The position numbers and the translations under genes are program-made. Below, piece by piece: positions 25,908 to 34,127 of a DNA stretch of 43,798 nucleotides (position 1 is the first letter of the stretch; each line of letters begins with the position of its first letter). The DNA is from Actinomycetes bacterium (lineage in GTDB: Bacteria > Actinomycetota > Acidimicrobiia > Acidimicrobiales > RAAP-2): assembly GCA_021828545.1 (NCBI GenBank), contig JAJZEN010000158.1, forward strand, positions 1 through 43,798. The letters run 5' to 3'. A model generated the notes under the pieces. The model searched no databases and was not told the DNA's origin. It was given only the letters and a program-made list of their open reading frames with translations.

Positions 25908-26090
25908 ATGGCGCAACTCAAAGTAACCCAAATTCGTTCGGCGATCGCCACGAAGCCCAAGCACCGCGGTACGCTGCGTGCCCTGGGACTGCGCGGCATC
26001 GGACAGTCCAACGTGCTCCCCGACCGACCCGAGATTCGCGGGATGATCCACCGGGTGCCGCACCTTATTTCAGTGGAAGAGGTCAACTGA
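25908..26090 (+). CDS. rpmD: 50S ribosomal protein L30
   Basis: 60 aa; LKVTQIRSAIATKPKHRGTLRALGLRGIGQSN. Confidence 0.96.
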   Translation: MAQLKVTQIRSAIATKPKHRGTLRALGLRGIGQSNVLPDRPEIRGMIHRVPHLISVEEVN

Positions 26091-26575
26091 TGAAGTTGCA
26101 CGATCTCAAATCGCCCGCGGGCTCGACGCATCGCAAGCGCATCGTCGGACGCGGTATCGCCGGCAAGGGTGGCAAGACCGCCGGCCGTGGGACCAAGGGA
26201 CAGAAGGCGCGCCGCCAGATTCCGGCCGGTTTCGAGGGTGGGCAACTGCCGTTGCTCCAGCGCATCCCCAAGCTCAAGGGCTTCACCAATCCGTTCCGCG
26301 TGGAGTACACGCCGGTCAATCTCGACGCCCTGGTGGCCCTCGGCGTGACCGAGATTAACCCCGACGTGCTCGTCGCGCGGGGCCTCGCGCGCAAGAAGGA
26401 CCTCGTGAAGATCCTCGGACGCGGCGAACTCACGACGGCACTGCACGTCGCGGCCCACGGGTTCTCGGCGTCGGCGCGGGCCGCCATCGAAGCCGCGGGC
26501 GGCAGCGTCACCGAAGTGGACCTGCCCTTTAGCGTGCGTCCGCCAGCGGCGGGCAATCAGCACCAGAACCGGTAG
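26090..26575 (+). CDS. rplO: 50S ribosomal protein L15
   Basis: 161 aa; KRIVGRGIAGKGGKTAGRGTKGQKAR. Confidence 0.97.
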   Translation: MKLHDLKSPAGSTHRKRIVGRGIAGKGGKTAGRGTKGQKARRQIPAGFEGGQLPLLQRIPKLKGFTNPFRVEYTPVNLDALVALGVTEINPDVLVARGLARKKDLVKILGRGELTTALHVAAHGFSASARAAIEAAGGSVTEVDLPFSVRPPAAGNQHQNR

Positions 26576-26584
26576 GGTTCGTCC

Positions 26585-27874
26585 GTGCTGAGGCGTCTAT
26601 CGAATATCTTTAGGGTCCCGGACCTGCGCAATAAGGTCCTGTTCACTATCGCCATTATCTGCCTGTATCAACTGGGCGCGAATCTGCCCATCCCCGGAGT
26701 CAGCTGGTCGCAGGTGTCGCTGCTCGAGTCCAAGGCCGGCGCCAGTGGTGTCCTGGGATTCTTGAACCTGTTCTCCGGTGGCGCGTTGACCCGTCTGGCG
26801 GTCTTTGGTCTGGGCGTGATGCCCTACATCACCAGTTCCATCGTGATTCAATTGTTGACCACGGTGATTCCGAAGTTGGCCGAATGGCGCGACCAGGGGC
26901 CCGAGGGCCAAAAGCGCATCACGCAGACGACGCGCTACCTCACCATCGCGCTCGCACTCTTGCAGTCCACCGGTTTGGTCTACGCCTTCCACGGTCACGA
27001 CCAGGCCCTGCTCGGCTTCACCATCGACCTCATCCCGAAGTTCAGCCTGTGGCTGGGACTGTTCATGGTCCTCATCATGACGGCGGGCACCGGCTTCGTG
27101 ATGTGGCTGGCGGAGTTGATTACCCAGCGCGGTATCGGTCAGGGAATGAGCTTGCTCATCTTCGCCAACGTGGTCGCGGGATTGCCCTCGGGCGGCAAGG
27201 CCGTATGGAGCCAGGGTGGTCCGGTCAAGTTCTTCATCATCTTGATCATCTCCATCGCGCTGCTGTTCTTCATCGTCTTCATGGACCAGGGTCAGCGACG
27301 CATCCCCGTGACCTTCGCGCGACGCGTCGTGGGCCGCAAGGAGATGGGTGGTAATTCGACCTACATCCCGCTCAAGGTCAACCAATCTGGCGTGATCCCG
27401 ATCATCTTCGCCTCTTCGGTGCTCTACATCCCGGTGCTGTTGTCGAACATCGTGCCCTGGGCGAGTTTCACGAACTTCGTGAACAACTCGCTGCGACCGA
27501 CGAGTTTCTTCTACATTGGCTCGGACTTCTTGTTGATCCTGGGCTTCACGTTCTTCTACGTGTACATCGCCTTCGAGCCCCACCAGCAGGCCGAACAGTT
27601 GCGTCAGCAGGGAGGTTTCGTGCCGGGTATCCGGCCCGGCGAGCCCACGGAACGCTACTTCTCTCGCATGTTGAGTCGACTGACCGTGGTGGGCGCGGTG
27701 TTCCTCGCCTCGGTGGCGGTCATCCCGAGCATCTTGATGGCCCTGTGGAACATCAATCGTTTCCCCTATTACGGCACGACGCTGCTGATCGCGGTCGGCG
27801 TGGCCCTGCAGACGATGCAGCAGATTGACTCGCAATTGATGATGCGCAACTACGAAGGTTTCCTGAAGAAGTAA
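26585..27874 (+). CDS. secY: Preprotein translocase subunit SecY
   Basis: 429 aa, GTG start; multi-TM SecY motifs. Confidence 0.97.
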   Translation: MLRRLSNIFRVPDLRNKVLFTIAIICLYQLGANLPIPGVSWSQVSLLESKAGASGVLGFLNLFSGGALTRLAVFGLGVMPYITSSIVIQLLTTVIPKLAEWRDQGPEGQKRITQTTRYLTIALALLQSTGLVYAFHGHDQALLGFTIDLIPKFSLWLGLFMVLIMTAGTGFVMWLAELITQRGIGQGMSLLIFANVVAGLPSGGKAVWSQGGPVKFFIILIISIALLFFIVFMDQGQRRIPVTFARRVVGRKEMGGNSTYIPLKVNQSGVIPIIFASSVLYIPVLLSNIVPWASFTNFVNNSLRPTSFFYIGSDFLLILGFTFFYVYIAFEPHQQAEQLRQQGGFVPGIRPGEPTERYFSRMLSRLTVVGAVFLASVAVIPSILMALWNINRFPYYGTTLLIAVGVALQTMQQIDSQLMMRNYEGFLKK

Positions 27875-27876
27875 CG

Positions 27877-28536
27877 ATGTCCGCCCGCGTAATCATCGTC
27901 GTCCTGGGAAAGCAGGGCGCCGGCAAGGGGACCCAGTGCAAACGGCTCGCCGCGCACCTGGCGATCCCTCACGTCTCCACGGGCGATATGTTGCGGGCCG
28001 CGGTGCGCGACGCGACGCCCACGGGCCTGGAGGTCTCCTCCATCCTCGCGGCGGGACAATTGGTCTCGGACGACTTGGTGAACCGTCTGGTGCGAGAACG
28101 CTTCACCGCCGATGACGCCCGCGGGGGCGCCCTACTCGATGGTTTTCCGCGGACCTTGGCGCAGGCCGAGGCGCTCGACGAGATTCTCGGCGACGACGGC
28201 GTGAAGATCTGCATCAATCTCGACGTCACGAATTCGTTGGTCACCGAGCGGCTGTCCTCGCGTCGGGTGTGCCAGGAGTGCGGCAATATCTATCGCGATA
28301 GTGACATCGAAGCCATCTCGGGGACCTGCTCGAATTGCGGCGGGGACGTCATCCAGCGCGACGACGACCTGCCGGCGGCAATCCTGCAACGACTCGAAGT
28401 GTACGAACGCGACACGGCGCCGCTGCTCTCGTTCTACGAGGGGCGCGGACTCGTCGTGCGGGTGGACGGCGACCAAGAACCCGACGCGGTGACCGCGCAG
28501 ATCCTCGCCCTCCTCGCCCAACGAGGTGTCGGGTGA
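27877..28536 (+). CDS. adk: Adenylate kinase with Cys4 LID
   Basis: 219 aa; GKQGAGKGTQCKRLA; DGFPRTLAQAEAL; LID CQECGNIY...CSNCGG. Confidence 0.96.
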   Translation: MSARVIIVVLGKQGAGKGTQCKRLAAHLAIPHVSTGDMLRAAVRDATPTGLEVSSILAAGQLVSDDLVNRLVRERFTADDARGGALLDGFPRTLAQAEALDEILGDDGVKICINLDVTNSLVTERLSSRRVCQECGNIYRDSDIEAISGTCSNCGGDVIQRDDDLPAAILQRLEVYERDTAPLLSFYEGRGLVVRVDGDQEPDAVTAQILALLAQRGVG

Positions 28537-29273
28537 GGCGCTCGGCGGACGAACTCCACAAGATGCGCAAGGCGGGCAAGGTGGTCGCCGAGATGCACGA
28601 AGTCACCCGGGCCGCGCTGCGCCCCGGCATCACCACCCGGCAACTCAACGAACTCGCCGCCGAGGTCATCGCCAAGCGCGGGGCCCGCTCGAACTTCCTG
28701 AACTACCACGGTTTTCCCGCGGTGATCTGCACGAGCCCCAACGACATGATCGTCCACGGCATCCCGGGGGACTACGTCCTCAACGACGGCGACATCATCT
28801 CGGTGGATTGCGGCGCGATCATCGAGGGGTACCACGGGGACGCGGCCTACACCGCGGGCGTGGGCGAGATCAGCGCCGAAGCCCGACGCCTGATCGAGGT
28901 GACCGAGCGCTCCATGTGGGCGGGCATCGAGCAACTGCGTATCGGTAATCGATTGCACGAAGTTGGACGCGCCGTCCAAGGCGTCGCCGAGGCCGCCGGA
29001 TTCTCGGTGGTGCGCGAGTACGTGGGTCACGCGATCGGTACGGCGATGCACGAGAGCCCCCAGGTCCCGAACTACTGGCCCGGCAACGCGGGTCCCACCC
29101 TCAAGGAGGGGATGGTCTTCGCCGTCGAGCCGATGGTCAACGTCGGTAGCTACGACACGTACGTGCTCGACGACGGGTGGGGCGTGATGACCCGAGACGG
29201 GCAACTGTCCGCTCACTTCGAGCACACCATCGCGGTGACCGATCACGGTCCCGAAGTCTTCACCGTCGCCTGA
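28533..29273 (+). CDS. map: Methionine aminopeptidase type I
   Basis: GTG start 28533 overlapping adk stop; YVGHAIGTAMHESPQVPN and conserved metal ligands. Confidence 0.96.
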   Translation: MRRSADELHKMRKAGKVVAEMHEVTRAALRPGITTRQLNELAAEVIAKRGARSNFLNYHGFPAVICTSPNDMIVHGIPGDYVLNDGDIISVDCGAIIEGYHGDAAYTAGVGEISAEARRLIEVTERSMWAGIEQLRIGNRLHEVGRAVQGVAEAAGFSVVREYVGHAIGTAMHESPQVPNYWPGNAGPTLKEGMVFAVEPMVNVGSYDTYVLDDGWGVMTRDGQLSAHFEHTIAVTDHGPEVFTVA

Positions 29274-29323
29274 CGCAGCGCCCACGAGGAGATCGTCGTC
29301 GCGGCCGTTGCGGCTCACCCCGT

Positions 29324-29342
29324 CGTGAAGGGACCCATCACG
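29324..29342. promoter_or_regulatory. 19-bp near-perfect palindrome downstream of map
   Basis: CGTGA-a-GGG-a-CCC-a-TCACG. Confidence 0.4.
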
Positions 29343-29347
29343 CCTGG

Positions 29348-29407
29348 AGATAATGTATCTTTTAAAGAGATATTGAGTGACATGAAAATCATGAATCGTG
29401 ATATGAT
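29348..29407 (+). promoter_or_regulatory. AT-rich promoter/operator region for the 95-aa ORF
   Basis: Candidate TGACAT-18-TATGAT (29378-29407); palindromes AGATA-ATG-TATCT (29348-29360), ATCTTTTAAAGAGAT (29357-29371), ATCATGAATCGTGAT (29388-29402). Confidence 0.5.
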
Positions 29408-29539
29408 GGTGTAGACGTACCAGCCGATGGTGTAGCCCGTTGGCGGCGGGTGCGTCGCAGATGTACCGACTCAGGTGGCGCTTCGACCCAGGAGCGAGGG
29501 GGGTTCGCTGAATCGCACTTCGAGAAAGGGAGTCCCGCT

Positions 29540-29827
29540 ATGAGCATCGTGCAAACCAGGACCAGTCATACGTCAACCATCGACGAGGGGGCCGCGCGTG
29601 AATCCGACGTCGTCGCCACCGCGCCGTCACAACCGCTCAGCACGACCGTTCACGCAGCACCGTCGCGTCAGCGGCTCAGTCGTCTGGTTCGGTTCTTCGC
29701 CGCCGTGCGACACGGCAACGGGTTCGCGACGACCGGCGACGCCTTCGCCGACCCACGGATCTACGAGGAGTACCGGGCGGGCGTGGCTCGTCGCGAACGC
29801 GACCACGACGCCGCGCGTCAGGAGTAG
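29540..29827 (+). CDS. Hypothetical protein, 95 aa
   Basis: ATG 29540 with GAAAGGGA RBS; MSIVQTRTSHTSTIDEGAARES...LSRLVRFFAAVRHGNGFATTGDAFADPRIYEEYRAGVARRERDHDAARQE; no family recognised. Confidence 0.6.
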   Translation: MSIVQTRTSHTSTIDEGAARESDVVATAPSQPLSTTVHAAPSRQRLSRLVRFFAAVRHGNGFATTGDAFADPRIYEEYRAGVARRERDHDAARQE

Positions 29828-29864
29828 GTCCGCGCCGACCCCGAGGTGAGTCGCCGGGGAGGGC

Positions 29865-30506
29865 TCAGTCGTGCCGGTCGCGGTCGAACTGGCGTTGCGC
29901 GAAGAGGGCCGCCTCGGTGCGTCGTTGGAACCCTAATTTCGCGAGCAGGTTTGAGACGTAGTTCTTCACCGTCTTCTCGGCGAGGAACATGACCTCACCG
30001 ATCTCACGGTTGGAGAGCCCCTCGGCGAGAAGTTCCAGGATGCGTCGCTCCTGGGCGCTGAGACTCTCGAGGCGTAACTCTTCGCTGATCTGCCGGCGAA
30101 GTCGTTCCCGCGCGCGTTCGATCTGATCGGCGCTGAGCAGCATCTCGCCACGCGACACTCGACGGATCGAGTCCACGAGGTCGTCGCCACGCACGTTCTT
30201 GAGGACGTAGCCGTGCGCGCCGGCGAGCACCGACGCGTTGAGCGCTTCGTTGTCGGCGAAGGACGTGAGCATGAGGCACTTGACGTGGGGGTGGGCGTCA
30301 CGCACGTGTCGACACAGGTCGACCCCGCTGCCGTCGGGCAGGCGCACGTCGAGGACCGCGACGTCCACGTCGCTTAGGTCGAGGGCCAGCGCCGCCTGGA
30401 GGGTGCTGGCCTGGTGGGTGACGCGTAAATCCTCGTTCGATTCGAGTAGTTCACGAAGGCCCCGTCGCACGATTTCGTGGTCGTCGACGAGGAGGAGACG
30501 AATCAC
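29865..30506 (-). CDS. NarL/FixJ-family response regulator, DosR/DevR-like
   Basis: 213 aa, GTG start; receiver DVAVLDVRLPDGSG; LuxR HTH LSAQERRILELLAEGLSNREIGEVMFLAEKTVKNYVSNLLAKLGFQRRTEAA strongly resembles DosR. Confidence 0.93.
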   Translation of the reverse strand: MIRLLLVDDHEIVRRGLRELLESNEDLRVTHQASTLQAALALDLSDVDVAVLDVRLPDGSGVDLCRHVRDAHPHVKCLMLTSFADNEALNASVLAGAHGYVLKNVRGDDLVDSIRRVSRGEMLLSADQIERARERLRRQISEELRLESLSAQERRILELLAEGLSNREIGEVMFLAEKTVKNYVSNLLAKLGFQRRTEAALFAQRQFDRDRHD

Positions 30507-30507
30507 G

Positions 30508-31644
30508 TCAGGCCTTTTTGAGTGCGGTCCACGTCACCAGTGTGCCATTCCCGGCACTCGACTCCACGACGCACTCGCCACCGAGGTCCTTCGCGCGCGA
30601 GGCGAGGTTACGCAGTCCCCGTCCGAAACCAACGACTTGGTCGAAGCCCACGCCATCGTCGCGCACGCGCAGCACCAGGAACTCGCCCTCGCCGCGCAGT
30701 TCCACCTGGACGTGGGTCGCCTCAGAGTGACGCACGATGTTCGAGAGGATCTCGCGTAGGGCCTGAATGGTGTGGTGGGCGCAGTGTTCGTCGACGTTGT
30801 GCGAGAGTCCCGATTGCGCGTCGAGCCGCGCCTCGACGCCGAGGCGGCTACCGACTTCTCGCGTGAGCGCGTCGGCGCGTTGGCCCAGCGTGTCCTCGGT
30901 CCCATGATCGTGGTCGATCTCGAAGATGGTCGTGCGGATGTCGTGAATGGTCTCGTTGAGCTCGTCGAGCGCGACGTTCACCCTGGCCGTCGCCTCGTCG
31001 TTGTCCAGGAGCGGCAGGACCAACTGCAGTCCCAGTCCCACGCCGAAGAGCCGTTGGATCACCGTGTCGTGAAGGTCACGCGCCAGCCGCTCTCGTTCCT
31101 CGGCCACGGAGAGCTCGCGCAGTTCGCGGCGCAGATTGAACTGGTCGATGACCGCGCCGGCGACGCGGCCAAAGGTGGCCAGCAGCAACTCGTCGTCGTA
31201 GGTGAAGGGCGCGTCGTTCATCGGTTCGGTGATGTAGAGATTGCCCCAGATGTGCCCGTCACGGGTCACAACCGGTACGCCGAGGAAACGCCGCATGGGG
31301 GGGTGCGACGGGGGAAATCCCACCGACGCGCTGTGCTGGGAGAGGTCGTCGATCCGCAGTGGCTGGCCGCCGCGGATCATCTCGCCCAGGACGCCCTTGC
31401 CCGACGGAGGCTGGCCAATGCGCTCGCGCTGTTGCGGACTGAGTCCGTAGGTAATGAACTCCGACAAGGTCGCGCCGTCGCGAGCGAGCACGCCCAGCGC
31501 GCCGTAGCGCGCGCCCGCCAGGTCGGTGGCCGTGGCGACGATCTGGCGCAGGAGTGAACTCAGTGTCGAGTCGGTCTCCATGAGCAACATCGCGTCAATC
31601 AGTGCGTGAAGTCGTTCGGGATCGCGTAGTTCCTTGAACCTCAT
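30508..31644 (-). CDS. GAF-domain sensor histidine kinase, DosS/DevS-like
   Basis: 378 aa; single GAF (ARYGALGVLA...SVGFPPSHPPMRRFLGVPV...WGNLYITE), HisKA_3 ERERLARDLHDTVIQRLFGVGLGLQ, HATPase DDGVGF. Confidence 0.93.
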   Translation of the reverse strand: MRFKELRDPERLHALIDAMLLMETDSTLSSLLRQIVATATDLAGARYGALGVLARDGATLSEFITYGLSPQQRERIGQPPSGKGVLGEMIRGGQPLRIDDLSQHSASVGFPPSHPPMRRFLGVPVVTRDGHIWGNLYITEPMNDAPFTYDDELLLATFGRVAGAVIDQFNLRRELRELSVAEERERLARDLHDTVIQRLFGVGLGLQLVLPLLDNDEATARVNVALDELNETIHDIRTTIFEIDHDHGTEDTLGQRADALTREVGSRLGVEARLDAQSGLSHNVDEHCAHHTIQALREILSNIVRHSEATHVQVELRGEGEFLVLRVRDDGVGFDQVVGFGRGLRNLASRAKDLGGECVVESSAGNGTLVTWTALKKA

Positions 31645-31672
31645 TGAACCACCATGTCACACGCGGCGCCGG

Positions 31673-32056
31673 TCAATGCCGTTGACCGGCCACGACGGAG
31701 GCGAGGAAGGAGACCAGGTGGCCCCCGTGACCCAGGGCGTCACCGAGGACGTCGTCGAGGGGCGGGGCGTCGAGCGCGTCCTGGGCGATGCCGGAGGCGA
31801 CCACCGACCACGTATGGTTGTGCTGGTCGATGCCATCAACTTGGACCGTGAGGACGTCGTGGCGTTCGGCGGCCAGGAGAATGGCCGGGTCGGACGTGGC
31901 GATCAGGATTTTCTCGCGGTCCAGGACCCGGATTCTGGCCGGGAGGGCGCTCGGGAGGCAGCGAACGGAGATGAGGATGCGCGCCAGAGGCGCCGCCGCG
32001 AGCCGGTCGAGGCACTCATCTCGCCCCAGGCGACTCGAGGGTACGGCGTTCTCCAT
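31673..32056 (-). CDS. Pyridoxamine 5'-phosphate oxidase-like / FMN-binding split-barrel family protein (127 aa)
   Basis: MENAVPSSRLGRDECLDRLAAAPLARILISVRCLPSALPARIRVLDREKILIATSDPAILLAAERHDVLTVQVDGIDQHNHTWSVVASGIAQ matches the family pattern by eye. Confidence 0.65.
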   Translation of the reverse strand: MENAVPSSRLGRDECLDRLAAAPLARILISVRCLPSALPARIRVLDREKILIATSDPAILLAAERHDVLTVQVDGIDQHNHTWSVVASGIAQDALDAPPLDDVLGDALGHGGHLVSFLASVVAGQRH

Positions 32057-32176
32057 CAATCCAGCATGGTCGCCCGCGGCCCGTCTTGGGTAGGGCCGCC
32101 GGTCACATTCTCCCCCTAGACTGGTCAGCGAGCTCGACCCCGTAGTAGCAGAAATCGCGTCGCGGCGACGCCACTT

Positions 32177-32204
32177 TTGCATTCTCGAGAAATTTCGGTA
32201 GAAT
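32177..32204 (+). promoter_or_regulatory. Candidate infA promoter TTGCAT-16-TAGAAT
   Basis: -35 32177-32182, -10 32199-32204. Confidence 0.5.
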
Positions 32205-32286
32205 AGTCAGCCGACCTCTTGTGGGGTCAACCGTTGAGGAGTTTTGTGTTCCTTCACGTCGCAGTGCCGCAACAAGGAGAAAGAAC

Positions 32287-32511
32287 CTGAGTAAGCCAAA
32301 GGAAGACGCGTTCACCGTGGAGGGGACCGTCGTCGAGCCACTTCCCAACGCCATGTTCCGCGTCGAGTTAGAGAACGGGTACACCGTACTCGCGCACAGT
32401 TCGGGGAAGATGCGCATGCACCGCATCCGCATCCTTCCCGGCGACAAGGTCCAAGTTGAGATTACGCCCTACGACATGACCCGCGGCCGCATCACCTACC
32501 GCTACAAATAA
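32287..32511 (+). CDS. infA: Translation initiation factor IF-1, apparent CTG start
   Basis: (M)[82 protein letters not shown] at 32274-32280; the only canonical in-frame upstream start (GTG 32221) lacks an SD. Confidence 0.9.
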   Translation: MSKPKEDAFTVEGTVVEPLPNAMFRVELENGYTVLAHSSGKMRMHRIRILPGDKVQVEITPYDMTRGRITYRYK

Positions 32512-32544
32512 CTCCGGTTCCAGAGAGTTCGAGAAAGAAACAAT

Positions 32545-32661
32545 ATGAAGGTTCGCGCGAGCGTCAAGCCCATGTGTGAGAAGTGCAAGGTCATTCGACG
32601 TGCTGGTCACGTCCGGGTGATCTGCCAGGGTAACCCGCGTCACAAGCAGCGCCAGGGCTAG
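32545..32661 (+). CDS. rpmJ: 50S ribosomal protein L36
   Basis: Read directly: [38 protein letters not shown] (38 aa). Confidence 0.96.
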   Translation: MKVRASVKPMCEKCKVIRRAGHVRVICQGNPRHKQRQG

Positions 32662-32673
32662 GAGAGGAACAAC

Positions 32674-33051
32674 ATGGCCCGTATTGCCGGAGTCGACATC
32701 CCCCGCGAAAAGCGGACGGTGATTTCACTGACCTACATCTTTGGGGTCGGACCCACCACGGCGCAGCAGATCTGCGCCGCCACGGGTGTCGATGAATCCA
32801 CCCGAGTCAAGGACCTCACCGACGCGGACGTCAACAAGTTACGCGCCTACATCGACCAGAACGTGACCGTCGAGGGTGACCTTCGCCGCGACGTCGCCCA
32901 GGACATCAAGCGCAAGATGGAGATCAACTGTCTCCAGGGGATTCGTCACCGCAAGGGCCTGCCCGTGCGCGGTCAGCGTACCCGGACCAATGCTCGCACC
33001 CGCAAGGGACCCAAGCGTACCGTCGCCGGTAAGAAGAAGGTTACGAAGTAA
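32674..33051 (+). CDS. rpsM: 30S ribosomal protein S13
   Basis: 125 aa; [26 protein letters not shown]. Confidence 0.98.
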   Translation: MARIAGVDIPREKRTVISLTYIFGVGPTTAQQICAATGVDESTRVKDLTDADVNKLRAYIDQNVTVEGDLRRDVAQDIKRKMEINCLQGIRHRKGLPVRGQRTRTNARTRKGPKRTVAGKKKVTK

Positions 33052-33446
33052 TGGCTAAGCCCACCGCTGTTCGCAAGACCCGTAAGAAGGAGCGCAAGAA
33101 CGTCGCCTTCGGCGTCGCGCACATCAAGAGTTCTTTCAATAACACCATCGTCTCGATCACCGACCCCGAGGGCAACGTCTTGTCGTGGGCCTCGTCGGGT
33201 CAGGTGGGTTTTAAGGGGTCGCGTAAGTCCACTCCGTACGCCGCGCAACTCGCCGCCGAGAAGTGCGCGCGTGCCGCGATCGAGCACGGCGTGAAGAAAG
33301 TCGATGTTCTGGTGCGCGGACCGGGTTCGGGTCGCGAGACGGCGATCCGTTCGATTGCCGCGGCCGGCATCGAGGTCGTCGCCATCAAGGACGTCACCCC
33401 GCTACCCCACAACGGCTGTCGCCCCAAGAAGCGTCGTCGAGGCTAA
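33051..33446 (+). CDS. rpsK: 30S ribosomal protein S11
   Basis: 131 aa; [27 protein letters not shown]. Confidence 0.98.
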   Translation: MAKPTAVRKTRKKERKNVAFGVAHIKSSFNNTIVSITDPEGNVLSWASSGQVGFKGSRKSTPYAAQLAAEKCARAAIEHGVKKVDVLVRGPGSGRETAIRSIAAAGIEVVAIKDVTPLPHNGCRPKKRRRG

Positions 33447-33454
33447 GGATAATC

Positions 33455-34099
33455 ATGGCTCGTTACACAGGACCCGTTTGCCGACTTTGCCGTCGTGAGC
33501 GCACGAAGCTCTACCTCAAGGGGGAGCGCTGCCACACGATGAAGTGCCCCGTCGCGGAGAATTCCGATCGTCAGAAGCGCGCGTTCCCGCCGGGCATGCA
33601 CGGCAACGCGCGTCAACGTCAGGGTTCGGAGTACTTGGGCCAGTTGCGTGAGAAGCAGAAGGCTCGTCGTATCTACGGACTGCTCGAGAAGCAGTTCCGC
33701 AACCTCTACGAGGAGGCCAGTCGTCGCCCCGGTATGACCGGCACCAACTTGTTGCAGTTCCTCGAGTTGCGACTCGACAACGTCGCCTACCGCGCGGGCT
33801 GGGGTGCGTCGCGAGCCCAGGCTCGTCAATTGGTCCGTCACGGTCACCTCACCATCAACGGTAAGCGGGTGACGATCCCCTCGTACCGCGTGCGACCCGG
33901 TGAGATCGTCGCACTGAAGAATGTCACTCGCGAAAATTTCAACGTCGTGCGTAACCGCGACGTACTGGACCGTTCCGTCCCGGGTTGGCTCGAGACCGGG
34001 GACAACGGCTTTAGCGTCACCGTGCGCGTCGTCCCCCAGCGCGAACAGATCGACGAGTCGATCAAAGAGCAGCTCATCGTCGAGCTGTACTCGAAGTAA
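33455..34099 (+). CDS. rpsD: 30S ribosomal protein S4
   Basis: 214 aa from ATG 33455; MARYTGPVCRLCRRERTKLYLKGERC; S4 domain. Confidence 0.97.
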   Translation: MARYTGPVCRLCRRERTKLYLKGERCHTMKCPVAENSDRQKRAFPPGMHGNARQRQGSEYLGQLREKQKARRIYGLLEKQFRNLYEEASRRPGMTGTNLLQFLELRLDNVAYRAGWGASRAQARQLVRHGHLTINGKRVTIPSYRVRPGEIVALKNVTRENFNVVRNRDVLDRSVPGWLETGDNGFSVTVRVVPQREQIDESIKEQLIVELYSK

Positions 34100-34127
34100 T
34101 CGTCCCCCACAGTCTTAAGGAGTCCCC

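Noticed and set aside
26597-27835. 412-aa minus-strand ORF antisense to secY
   Set aside because: Charged shadow of a membrane protein; secY is clear.
29838-29858. CCCCG...CGGGG between the orphan ORF and the regulator as a bidirectional terminator
   Set aside because: Only a 5-bp stem with a long loop and no T-tract on either strand.
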